NCBI GenBank assembly: GCA_011033025.1
Contig: WFMF01000060.1
Span: forward strand, 372,001 to 436,000
Direction of reading: 5' to 3'
DNA from: Beroe forskalii
Lineage: Eukaryota; Ctenophora; Nuda; Beroida; Beroidae
DNA: 64,000 bases
The translations under genes and the position numbers were made by a program. Below are positions 49,601-58,796 of this stretch, one piece after another; position 1 is the stretch's first letter; each line of letters opens with the position of its first letter. Below the pieces are notes generated by a model that ran no database searches, had not been told where the DNA came from, and worked only from the letters and a program-made list of their open reading frames with translations.

Positions 49601-52600
49601 AAGTCAGCAGAAAACTGACCACTGAGCACTCCTAAAAACTCTTGATTCTTTCTACAATTTTTCCTTCTTTTCTATCAATCATTCAAGTTCAATCCATCTT
49701 TTGGAAAACAGTGATAGAAATGTTTTCTATCACTCTCTTCCACCAAGGATGGAAAAGATTTTAACAACAAAGTTTTCTATCACTCTTTTCTACGAACTTA
49801 TTGATTTTATCTGGACGAAATCAACAGCTATAGCCATGTATCACACTTTCCTCCTCTCAGTAAGATGAAGGATGACCTGCAAGACGAGAAGGATTCCCTG
49901 GAGCACAAGTACCAAACCCTGCTGTTGGACTCCAGTAAGATAGTCAGCAATGCTGCTGCCTGCAAAGTCATGGTGGACGGGGGCTCACCGCCACCCAGGG
50001 GCAATAAGAAGCGAGCCAGACGCAGGTAGGGGTGTGATTATTGAAAGTAGTGACTTAGTGATAAGTGATTGTAGTGAACTTGCAGGAACATTTCGTTTTA
50101 TACACCTACCTGTTGCTCTGATAATGCGGGTCTGCGGGTTTCACAAAAAATCATTTTACTTTAATAATTTTCCATTATTAAGACTTGTTTCTTCCCGCAG
50201 CCGGGATGACACGGGCTCCACGCAGCCCTCCAGTAGTTCCGATGAGGAGAATGGAGTGGTGGGTACCATCAACTCCCGGACAGACAGCGCTCTCCCTGAG
50301 TCGGAACACTTCTTCTCACGAGGTATAGGAAAAGCGGCGCGGTTTTAGTTTTTATAGTTTTTCAGACTAGCTGCGAAGTTTAGTTTTGAAAACTGTTGAC
50401 GGTGATCTTTTTAGTTTTACCTTTCCCGTTCTGGTGAATTTGAGTTAGACATTTACCAATCAGTATGCGGGTTGACCTTGAAGTTGATTAATCTATGCGT
50501 TGATTGGTCGAAATCGCGAATTCGGGATGTACGAGTTCAGAAATTCAGAATTCATGTCCATTGTTCAATTTCATAATTTGAGCATTTGCCTTTATATCAT
50601 TACATCATAGCAATTACGTTGTTAGTTTGTTATGATTATGAATATATTATGAGAGAACATTTGTATACATTATGAACAAAAAACAGGTGAGCACATTAGC
50701 CATAATTCGTCCTTTGTTAGTTTGTTCCTAAAATACACATTCTCACATTGTGCACAGAACTCTTTACAGTTTTAATTGGCATACTTTGTATGGACAGCGA
50801 AATTTCACTCCGTTTTTAAAAAAATCTTTGCGTTTTTTGTTGTTGTTCATTTTCTTTTTTTGATTATTTCAGTGTCTTTTTTCAAAGTGAGTCGAACTTT
50901 TTCCATTTGTCATTGTGTATTTGTGTGCTACCACTGAACATTTATCATGACATGGAGCGATCTTACCATTGCACTGTATACAATATATGGTATGTTGGTA
51001 TGCTGTTAGTGTGTTGTTAGTGGATATGTTGTTAGTTCAAGTAGCATATTATGGTAGTGTCGGAGTGTAAACAAATGTATTAGTATAATATATGGTGTTA
51101 AACCTGCAAACATTGGCACAAACTTTATATTCAGATTATTGATAGACAGATTATCGATAGAGATCTTTCAAAGGAACATTATCTCGCCTTATTTTCTTAT
51201 TCTTTACCCCTTTCTTTTGTAGCAATCTAACCCCTCTTCAGAAGGCTACTCCACTTTAACCCCTTTCACTTCAAGCCCCGCTTTTCTTTTTTAACCCCTT
51301 TGCTCTCAGACTAACCCTCGTCTCCCCCTCAGAGAACAGTATGGACAGCTACGAGCCCGACTCTCCTGTCAAGCATTACTCTGTGGACGGAGAAGGAGTT
51401 ATTTGGAAGAGGCCTGCCCGCAAATCATCCAGCAGAGCTGAAATACCTGCCCTCTCAGCGCTGAGGTTAGTAATGAAATACCTGCCCTCTCAGCGCTGAG
51501 GTTAGTAATGAAATACCTGCCCTCTCAGCGCTGAGGTTAGTAATGGATTATTATTATTATTATCATTATTATTGTAACTAATACAGCGATCAAATTTTCA
51601 GCAGTTTAGAGCTCTGCAACCGCTTCGAATCCGTCTTGGCGGTATCCGCACAGCTGTCAATGTGAGATCATGTATCAATCTATCAATCCACCTTCTATTT
51701 CAGGTACAGTCCCAGTTTGACAAGTGATGAGTATGGACATGACAGTGGCTACCACATACCTACCTCAGACTGCTCCACCAAGCCTTACTCTGTGAGTGGC
51801 AGCGAGCAGTTGAATATTTAGATAAGATCGTTAGGGCTGGAAAGGAAGAGGATTTTTGGAATTTGGATATTCATCTAGGATGTTCGTTGTTCATTTGATT
51901 TTTTTAGGATGTTCGAACTTGAAATTTTTCTGTTTTTCTTGTACTCATCCGCTTGTACTGATAGATCAACAATCAACATTTACCGCTGAATTCACATTTG
52001 ACTTTTGATTATTTGTATTTCCCTCCACACATCCTAATGCCTTTTACCCCAGGTCTGCTCAGTAACCTCCTTGGAAGGCAGGCAGCCTGAGCGCGTGTTT
52101 AAAGTGGTGCTTCTGGGGGACAGTGCTGTGGGCAAGTCTTCCTTCATCATGAGACTGTGTCACAACCGCTTCCAGGCTGCTTTCCAACCTACCATCGGCG
52201 TGGATTTCCAGGTCAGTGGTATACTGGGGAGAGATCATGGGAGGTCAAATTACAGATTTATACAAATACAACGCCACCACAACATTACTAGTTTTTTCTC
52301 CTTGTTAATTAACTTTAATTGATTAACTAATTGTGCTATCTCCAGGTTAAGACGATGTTGGTGCAACACACTGTGGTATCATTACAGCTGTGGGATACTG
52401 CAGGGCAAGAGAGGTAAATAGAAGTGACCAACTTTGAAAGAGATTTAAAATTAATGCCCAAAGTATTGTTTTTCTCGTTCTCTCCTACATGTTTTTTTCA
52501 TGTTTATTATTGTTTATTCATGTTTTCATCTGTTACTCAGGTTCCGGGCGATCACTAAGTCGTATCTACGTCGTGTGGACGGAGTTATCTTGATGTATGA

Positions 52601-53430
52601 CGTCACCAGGGAGTCAAGCTTCAGGAACATCCGAGACTGGATGCAGAGCATCGAGGTAGATCCTTTAAAGCCTTTTATTTGAATGTTATACTCGCATTAT
52701 ATTAGGGCGTTCGGTAACGGTTGTCACTGAAGATTTCGAAAGTTGACAAGTTTGGTCATGTGTCATTGTATGCCTGTAGTGGCAATCATTTCCGAATGCC
52801 CTAACATTAGATTTAAAGCAAGTCAAATGATTATCATGATGCATCATGAACTTCATCACTGTGTCAGCTGATCTCACTTTAGCATTTAGAAGTTGCCAAC
52901 CTAGAATTGATTACAGGAAGAAGACGAAGCCCCGACAATCATGTTGCTAGGCAACAAAGCTGATCTAATTGGTTCCGGAGATCAATCAAGGGCTGTGAAA
53001 ACTGTGGATGGGGAATCACTAGCAAGGGTACGTACTGCGATATATGGTTTCATTCTTAAAGGTTGCTTGCGTCTGAGTATGATTGATTGATAATGCTTTT
53101 GATCTCATACACCACTTTTGATGTCACACCACTATTGATATGAACCTCTTTCAACTCTTTCTAATTTCGTATTCATATATTAACTTTTTATTACAGACTT
53201 ACAGTCTCCAATTTGACGCTAAACCCTGCTCACTACAGGAATACACGGCGATGTTCTGCGAAGTATCCGCCAAGAAAGGTACCAACGTTCAGGAATGCTG
53301 TGAGGACCTCACCCGGTCCCTGATGAAGCGGGAAAACATGAAGATTGCCCAAACGAACAATAGCATCATACCCGACTCTAAAGACCGGGCCAAGTTAAAC
53401 TCGGAGAAACCCTGCACGATTTGCTCATGA
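31665..53430 (+). CDS. EF-hand, coiled-coil Rab GTPase of the RASEF/CRACR2A type
   Basis: Large Rab-family GTPases with N-terminal EF hands act in calcium-linked vesicle traffic. EF-hand exons: 31,665-31,811 (canonical loop [12 protein letters not shown]), 32,759-32,828 (loop [12 protein letters not shown], lacking the final Glu), 33,043-33,193 (its donor phase does not fit the next exon). Coiled-coil exons: a five-exon block present twice (33,797-36,564 and 38,568-41,011), then 48,766-48,852, 49,112-49,209, 49,861-50,025. Ser-rich linker: 50,201-50,322, 51,333-51,465, 51,704-51,791. Rab exons: 52,053-52,211, 52,346-52,413, 52,541-52,655, 52,917-53,027, 53,239-53,430. Motifs: [31 protein letters not shown], all intact. 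The tail ends CTICS, not a standard CC or CXC end. Closest by eye to RASEF. The true N-terminus is not seen. Confidence 0.88.
32376..32620. mobile_element. Hairpin MITE in the EF-hand intron
   Basis: Nearly symmetrical palindrome: AATGAATAATTTTCTTTATT on the left, mirrored by AATAAAGAAAATTATTCATT on the right. The arms also pair through GAACTTTTTCTGAAATTC and TTGTATAAAGTAGTGTTGTA. Its central TTTTAAACTTTACAACACTA also occurs within the 62,571-62,978 element, so pieces are shared between families. Confidence 0.7.
35568..36044. mobile_element. hAT-like element inserted in a coiled-coil exon (copy A)
   Basis: The 477-bp insert begins CAGGGCCGTAAATCCC and ends AATTTACGGCCCTG, inverted termini of about 13 bp typical of hAT elements. 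An exact 8-bp duplication GCTGATGG flanks it (35,560-35,567 and 36,045-36,052). Copy B at 40,480-40,487 has a single GCTGATGG in an intact exon. No transposase, so non-autonomous. Confidence 0.9.
36901..36945 (-). repeat. CRE-flanked dispersed motif (block copy A)
   Basis: Minus strand: ACGTCATCAATTCAGCATTT ... GTGATAATGACGTTAC, the same layout as at 5,642. Its counterpart in block copy B is at 41,331-41,376. Confidence 0.55.
37877..38404 (+). pseudogene. Acidic alternative first exon, copy A, lost splice donor
   Basis: Starts at an ATG ([11 protein letters not shown]) with no phase-matching acceptor upstream, is rich in Asp, Glu and Ser, and matches the exon at 46,541-47,005 over about 140 codons with about 11 amino-acid differences. 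After YDSS the duplication junction replaces the donor and the frame reads 36 further codons of intronic origin to TAA. It therefore cannot splice as copy B does. Confidence 0.6.
41331..41376 (-). repeat. CRE-flanked dispersed motif (block copy B)
   Basis: Homologous to 36,901-36,945 through the block duplication, with both CRE-like ends further decayed (GATAGCGACGGTAC on the minus strand). Confidence 0.5.
42684..42773. repeat. Perfect-stem hairpin
   Basis: GAATACCAAGGCTAAGATAA and its exact inverse are separated by a short loop; the outer parts TTATGGGTATC and GATACCCATAA also pair. Lies inside the 4.2-kb element. Confidence 0.7.
43298..43694. mobile_element. Mariner-like MITE nested in the 4.2-kb element
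   Basis: Ends CAGGGTGCGCCAAAAGTCTT and AAGACTTTTGGCGCATCCTG are inverted, of the CAGGGTG type common in Tc1/mariner elements. The right flank is TA; the left flank is GA, one step from TA. Inverted similarity extends inward (GATTTTTGGC and its mirror). No transposase. Confidence 0.7.
43970..45250. repeat. Minisatellite arrays of opposite polarity
   Basis: From 43,970 to 44,480 short units such as CTCCCCATACTAATTTGGG repeat irregularly. From 44,690 to 45,250 the complementary style appears (GTGGAGCCTGGTATGGTGAA, GGGGCCCGAGTTTGTA). The strand asymmetry flips around 44,500-44,690, giving a giant imperfect fold. Non-coding. Confidence 0.7.
46541..47005 (+). CDS. Acidic alternative first exon of the EF-hand/Rab gene (intact copy)
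   Basis: Open from ATG for 155 codons and ends at a donor (CCAAT|gtgagt) in phase 0, matching the next coiled-coil exon (48,766). The upstream frame is closed in this copy and no acceptor in the right phase precedes the ATG. The sequence is acidic ([18 protein letters not shown]) with no known domain. I infer an alternative promoter giving a shorter Rab isoform without EF hands; the upstream exon at 41,011 also ends in phase 0 and can skip it. Confidence 0.5.
47608..47648 (+). repeat. CRE-flanked dispersed motif, diverged copy
   Basis: Reads CGTCATGGATTGATCACTTC ... TATGATAATGACGTCAC; the right end matches the family exactly, the middle is diverged. In an intron of the EF-hand/Rab gene. Confidence 0.45.
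51440..51544 (+). repeat. Exact 3 x 35-bp tandem repeat spanning a splice donor
   Basis: Three identical 35-bp units (51,440-51,474, 51,475-51,509, 51,510-51,544) each contain the last 26 nt of exon 51,333-51,465 plus the donor GAG|gttagt. Use of the second or third donor would add 35 or 70 nt and bring an early in-frame stop. Confidence 0.95.
51547..51577 (+). repeat. ATT microsatellite
   Basis: Run of ATT units with one ATC interruption, directly after the 35-bp repeats. Confidence 0.85.
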
Positions 53431-53633
53431 TGGAGGCATGAGACTGATATAATATAGCAATGTGTTCCTGTTCCTCTGAGGATATGTGAAGAGAATGTCG
53501 AGAAGATACAAGGTAAATGTATGCTGATCAACTGAGTGTTATGAAGAAGATAAACGGCAGATGATGTGATGACCCTCCACCCATTGGATAATTGATGTTT
53601 CCGCTGATATCGGCTGCAGATCGGGAGATATGA

Positions 53634-53639
53634 AATAAA
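53634..53639 (+). promoter_or_regulatory. Polyadenylation signal of the EF-hand/Rab gene
   Basis: AATAAA about 200 nt after the stop codon at 53,430. Confidence 0.55.
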
Positions 53640-55112
53640 CAGAATGAAAACTAAGTGTGAAAACTTGTGGTTATGGAGCTGTGAAGTTGGATGTAACTGT
53701 AAATGTGTTGTTCTGGTAATTGGAGTTTATGTTCTCAGTGCTGTGATAAGGATATGGAACGGGTAGGAAACTTTTTATTCTGGCGACCATTGACCGACCA
53801 TTGACCAACTCTCATGAGAATGATATAAACTTTATTTAATTAAATTTATCTAATGTTTGTCACCTATTTTAAGATGTCGTATTTGTATTTAACTCACTCC
53901 ATGTAGTCACAATCATAATTTTATTGCTGGGAGATTCAAAGATGATTTCTATAAATTCAAAATTAAGTTCAAGATATTTCAATTGAATACGTTTTTAAAA
54001 TTAAACTATTTAAATTAAAAAAGCTTGTCTTACTTAAAATCAAAACCGTTTAATCTTTTAATATTTTGTTGATCTTTGAGTTATCCCAGGTTAATATTTG
54101 TTTAGTGTATATTTGTAATCGATGTAGAGTTAGATAATTAACTTAATTAACTTGAGTAGTATATTGCAATTGTTGATAAAATAATTAGGTTCAGAATTTT
54201 GCGTTTAAACAATTTTGATTAAAATCAAATACTTTTATTTTAGCGAATTGGAAATAGAATTTGCCTGGAATTTGAATTAAATTTGAATGAATTTGAATGT
54301 AATATGTTGACGAGGAGATGAGGTTAACTGATATTTTTAAACAATCAACTAACCAATAATTAGTGCGCTATGGGAATGTTTGATCTTCTTTAATATTCAA
54401 CTTAACTTAAAATACGTGTTACAAGATATTGTGTTGCATATTGCATAATTTTGTGATCTTAGAGTGCCAGTGGCCTGTCAGTTACACCTATCTGAGTATC
54501 TGAGCTGTGGTCCGGAGCTCAAAGACCCTTATCTCATGATTAAACTGTGTATTTAAAAAGCAGGTACACTCAGGGGATTTGAAATGTTCCAGGCTTTTCA
54601 AATATGATCAAATTTTCTAATAAAGCGGATAGCTATTTTAAATTTTGAAAATATGAAGCTTTCAGTCGACACCACGTACACACAGAATCTTAATTTCATG
54701 GGTGTTTCAGATTAAGTTGAAGGTTTAGACCATGTGAATGGCCCGGCACATTTCAAATCCGCGGAGTATAGTAACGTGTAAGAACTCTATAAGCAACGAT
54801 ATTAAGTGTAATTTCATCGAAAATAATTATCATAATAGTATTATACAACTTGAATTCTGGAATGGACAAATATACAAAATCTCGTAAAACTTATGTATCA
54901 AAAATAACCCATGCAAACGTAATAAAATCTTCAAATTAATTATGTTAATCATTAAAACATCAAAATACAAAACATCACAAAGAAAAACAAAGCTGTGAGG
55001 CCGTTTCTGGATAAACCTGAGAATCTGTGTTAGATTTTGAAGGTGTTGAAGAATGACCTAGTGCAAAACAATATCATCACTTTTCTTGTCAATCATTTTA
55101 TCAAACAGCATC
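53640..55112. other. AT-rich intergenic sequence
   Basis: Between convergent gene ends. Very AT-rich, no frame above 60 codons with domain or splice support, and no repeat unit recognised. Confidence 0.5.
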
Positions 55113-55388
55113 TCACATACGGCATGAAATTTTGATCACACCAGAAACAAGAAAGGTAGATATCCATAGCATGGGGATCATTGCATGATAAACAAATACC
55201 AAGTTGGGCATCAATAAGTCCATGAAGGGAGCACCAGATGTGTCATTTTCATTTTTCCTTGACCTGGGAGTTGTAGAGTTAGGATGCTTTGATGACAGTG
55301 GAGTGGTTGCTGGCGGGGTGAAGTGATGATGTGGAGTGAAGTTGTGACTGATATCTGTGTCATTATCACTATCTTCAGCTAAAACCAT
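55113..55388 (-). CDS. Small single-pass membrane protein, unidentified
   Basis: Starts at an ATG in an excellent context (CCCACCATGG on the minus strand) and runs 91 codons. The N-terminal about 60 residues are polar, rich in Asp, Thr, Ser, His and Pro (HNFTPHHHFTPP). The C-terminus is one hydrophobic segment (PNLVFVYHAMIPMLWISTF) followed by a short basic tail (VIKISCRM). This suggests a tail-anchored or type II topology with the N-terminus outside the bilayer core. It could also be the first exon of a longer gene, as no polyadenylation signal is obvious downstream. It pairs divergently with the plus-strand gene 63 bp away. I do not recognise the family. Confidence 0.45.
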   Translation of the reverse strand: MVLAEDSDNDTDISHNFTPHHHFTPPATTPLSSKHPNSTTPRSRKNENDTSGAPFMDLLMPNLVFVYHAMIPMLWISTFLVSGVIKISCRM

Positions 55389-55451
55389 GGTGGGATACAC
55401 TCTCTAAACAGTGTCTGAAAATATCTAACTTGAGGATGAGAGGGCAGGGAT
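55389..55451. promoter_or_regulatory. Putative bidirectional promoter
   Basis: Only 63 bp separate the start codons of two divergent small genes. No TATA box is obvious. Inferred from geometry alone; transcription starts probably lie within the neighbouring 5' ends. Confidence 0.3.
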
Positions 55452-55822
55452 GAAACCACTGCACTTACACCAGCGCCTGATGCACTCCCACCAAGACTTC
55501 AAGCAAGAATTGCAGAAGGACGGTGTACTGATCAGATTAGATCCAATAGCACACAGACAATCTGTTATCAAAACGAACTTTCAGCTTTGGGTTCCTCAGT
55601 AAGTTAATTTAATATGTGTTGTGTTGTAAGTTTAAAAATGAAGTAAGTTTTAAATGAGTTAATTATTAATTAATTTCCTGAGGTAGATCACACACTGCAA
55701 CGCAGCACAAGTCCAGAGTATACACGGCTCGTACAAGATCATATAACAAGAACTACATGAACACGATCATTAAGGTTATTAGCTGTACAAGCAGCAGATA
55801 CGTCTCTGTACATGTCATTTAA
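55452..55822 (+). CDS. Small basic protein, two exons, unidentified
   Basis: Exon 1 starts at ATG 55,452 (MKPLHLHQRLMHSHQDFKQE, then DGVLIRLDPIAHR) and can splice at CCTCA|gtaagt (after 55,599). An acceptor at ctgaggtag|ATCACAC (exon from 55,687) restores the frame and stays open 45 codons (SRVYTARTRSYNK) to TAA 55,820-55,822. The joined protein is about 95 residues, strongly basic and His-rich, without signal peptide or membrane span. The alternative is an unspliced 50-residue frame ending at the TAA inside the donor. I know no matching family. Confidence 0.4.
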
Positions 55823-56556
55823 ACACATGGGACGTTTATATGCTTTAAACACGCGTTTAAATAGTACAAAACCAAGTTTAAATATAAATACATGTATTGC
55901 TCCGGCGTATAACCCTCATAGCCATGATGCACACAGGAATAATACCATATCTCAAGTCAGAACATTTTCTAGCGAGAGGCTTGAGACTTAGGTAACTTTT
56001 AATAGGTGCTTTGTCAGCAGTGCATCGCACTGGTTCTGAGGTGCACATCTCTACATAGTTAGTACCTACAAGGAAAAGAACTGATCGGATTTTTTGAACC
56101 AGACCGTAATGGACCGGATCTGAGATCCAATATCAAGATAGTGTATGGGTGTAGACCATACATGTTGTTGTGTACTTTTGAGTTAGATAAATAATGAATG
56201 AAAATCGTGGTGGAGCATGGCATTATGGTGTTATTTGTGCACTTGATTCAACTGTCATAAGTAATTGGAAATTCAAGGAAACTCAACAACACAGCTCAAT
56301 CGGCGCTCGTTCCAAAACGTTAAATTGTTAAAAAGATACAGAGAAACAGATAATTTCGCGGGAATTAAAGCACCGGGAACATCCGGATGACATCACCACC
56401 TAGGACATGCAGTATGGTGCCATTTATTACTTTATCATCAGACATTTACTTTTGTCTCGCCTTAAACATCGCAACGAGTTGAGGCACAATTAACTTCCTA
56501 CCGACAAGTCTCAGCCATCAATGCTCACGTGGTCAAGGTCTCAGACAGCGAACTCA
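55823..56556. other. No recognisable gene
   Basis: AT-rich spacer between the small plus-strand gene and the MITE next to the PRCC-like gene. The missing 3' exons of the PRCC-like gene would be expected here but I could not identify them. Confidence 0.4.
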
Positions 56557-56706
56557 TTTGTGTGCACATGGATCGATCGAAAGATCTGTCGAAAGAATGC
56601 GCAAATTCCAGCAAACATTCAATAAAACGCAAAAACAGCATTGCGCGCACTATAATTTGCACGTTCTTTCGACGGATCTTTCTATCTCTCCATGCACACA
56701 CACACA
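56557..56706. mobile_element. Hairpin MITE beside a PRCC-like exon
   Basis: Left end TGTGTGCACATGGATCGATC and right end TCCATGCACACACACA are inverted. Internal TCTGTCGAAAGAATGCGCAA pairs with TTGCACGTTCTTTCGACGGA. Shares the GTGCACAT...GATCGATC style with the element at 724-966. Ends 17 bp before the donor of exon 56,730-56,846. Confidence 0.7.
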
Positions 56707-56729
56707 TAGATAATATGCGGAGTACTCAC

Positions 56730-58428
56730 GTAGTCGAGGTTCCGGAGGGCCCACTCGTCGGTGGATTGTATTTCCTGGTTAACGTCAATCAGTTCGGAGT
56801 TGTTGAAGGCCAGGTCTCTGAACTCCGGGGGAACAGCTTCCAGTACCTGGAGGGGTCAGAGGTCATTGAGCGGGGAAGGAGGTTATAGATCGAGGAAGGG
56901 GGTTGTAGATCGAGGAAGGGGGTTGTAGATCGAGGAAGGGGGTTATAGATCGAGGAAGGGGGTTATAGCTCGAGGAAGAGGGTTATTGATCGAGGAAAGG
57001 GGTTAGTTCATCAAATCCATTGGTTTGTAGACGCCTGTGATTCGGACTTCGGTCACAAGTTGATTATTTAGGCCCTGTATGAATGATTGTGATCATCAAA
57101 GTAGGTATCAAATTATACTGCAGGCTGCAATATCAAAGGCAGTGATTCGAACAGGAAATGGATTGCTAAAATCGAAACGTAGCTTCCAGCTTGAAATGAG
57201 TTAATATAATTGAGTAATAGATAGCATATACTGCAGTAAACTATCAATTCTTTTGAATGTTAAACCACTAAACTGAAATACAACTGTATAACTGCATCAT
57301 CAAATTCCAAAGAATAAAATCTGAAATGCTACCAACCTCATCAGATCCCTCTCCCACTGGGAGCTCTGTCTCAGCTGACACTTCTTGGGGTACCGTGATA
57401 GAGTCGATAGACCTCAAGTCCTCCTTTACTTTGAAGATGTCTGGTGCAGCAGATACCTGCAAGTCAAAAATGTGAACTGTGCAGAAGGGTCAATAGTTTT
57501 TAATGCATGTTCTGTGAAGATTCAAATTTTGCAAAATGTAAGTTTAAAGTAAGACCTTCAAAGATCACGACCTTTACCCTTCCATGGTAGTAAAATAACT
57601 TACCTGTTTAGGCTTGAAAACATCAAGTTTGACCGACTTAGCCGCGTTTTCAAGTTCTTTTGTGTCATGCTCAAACTTATTAAAAGCAAAAAAGTCCATG
57701 CCATCTTTCTCACATGCTTCCTCATGGTCTTCCTTAGTGACTTTAGGGATGCTTTCTACTTTTGGTTTGATTGTTCGAGGCTTCAACATGGTTTTATCTT
57801 TGATGACTAATCTTGTGGATTTAGTACCAATTTTACAGTTCTTAGGCTCAGGCAGAATAGAGAACAAACCAGATGCAGATTTTGATGTGGTAGGTCTCTT
57901 AGGTTTCTCTTTCGGTTGGGTATCCTCATCTTCCAGATAGTCGTTAAGATCGAAAGCAAAGATCTTACGCTTGTCTTCTTTTCTTCGTTTACTCTTGTGC
58001 AAATGTTCAAGTTCTAGTTCATGAACCGAATTATTCTTTGGCTTAGGTAGAAGGTCAGATATCATGCCCTGTTCAGTCTTCAGATCATCAGTGCTCACTG
58101 AAACAATCTGAGCTTCATTGATAAGTTTTGTCAAGTTAGGATTAGGAGGGGGCACTGAAATGGGAGGATTATTGGAGGTAGATTGACCGTTGACACTTGA
58201 CTTCTTGACAGGAACATAGTTATCTTCTTCATCAGATATATCTAAGTGTTTGCCAAGACTTTCAGCGTCCTCCTTAGCTTCAGGGAATAAGTTTGATACA
58301 TTCGTTGATGGAGTCACTCCATTTGTCAAAGTTTTATCGTTTTTAACTGATGTTGACGTTGATGCTACTACTTGTTCAGTATCCGAATCATCGTCACTGC
58401 TACTGCCATATCCAACTAAACCTTCCAT
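56730..58428 (-). CDS. PRCC-like protein (proline-rich mitotic checkpoint/splicing-associated), partial
   Basis: Exons 57,604-58,428, 57,337-57,456 and 56,730-56,846, all phase 0, give about 354 residues. The start MEGLVGYGSSSDDDSD resembles the PRCC N-terminus (short hydrophobic start, then acidic Ser). The internal GLFSILPEPKN followed by TRLVIKDK resembles the PRCC segment around LLPQPKN. The rest is acidic and disordered with a basic patch (HKSKRRKEDKRK). Human PRCC is a nuclear protein linked to the spliceosome and mitotic checkpoint. The conserved C-terminal domain of PRCC is not in the three exons; the third exon (FRDLAFNNSELIDVNQE) is well conserved in style but I cannot place it. Upstream neighbours on the same strand are ELP4 and APRT. 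The family call is plausible, not certain. Confidence 0.6.
56881..57006 (+). repeat. 20-bp minisatellite, about six units
   Basis: Tandem units of GGTTATAGATCGAGGAAGGG with small variants (TTGTAG, TTATAG, AAGAGGG), in the intron between the second and third PRCC-like exons. Confidence 0.9.
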
Positions 58429-58796
58429 TGACTTCTCAGTTAGTGAATGTTAGGAGTTACCTTTGACTATAAACTGTGCAGAATTTCTCTGGTAGGAAAA
58501 AGTTAATTATGTTATTACGATCACTAATTAAAACGTTTCAGTAAGTAGTAAGTGCATAATACCATGAGTTTGAATTAGAGTTCAACCATAGTGTCAACTT
58601 CAAACGCATTTCAGCAACCCAACAAATTTCTTAGATAAAAAGATCGAAAATAAAGCATTAATTAATATAATAAATGCATGTTTATCGATAAAACCAATCC
58701 TACAGAAGAGTGTAAATGATAAATCATGGTCATGGTTCAATAAATAGAATAAATATCAAAATTGCTAAGCTGATATTTCATTTCAACATAAGAGCA

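Noticed and set aside
51440..51544. CRISPR-like direct repeats
   Set aside because: The three units are contiguous with no spacers, and the genome is eukaryotic.
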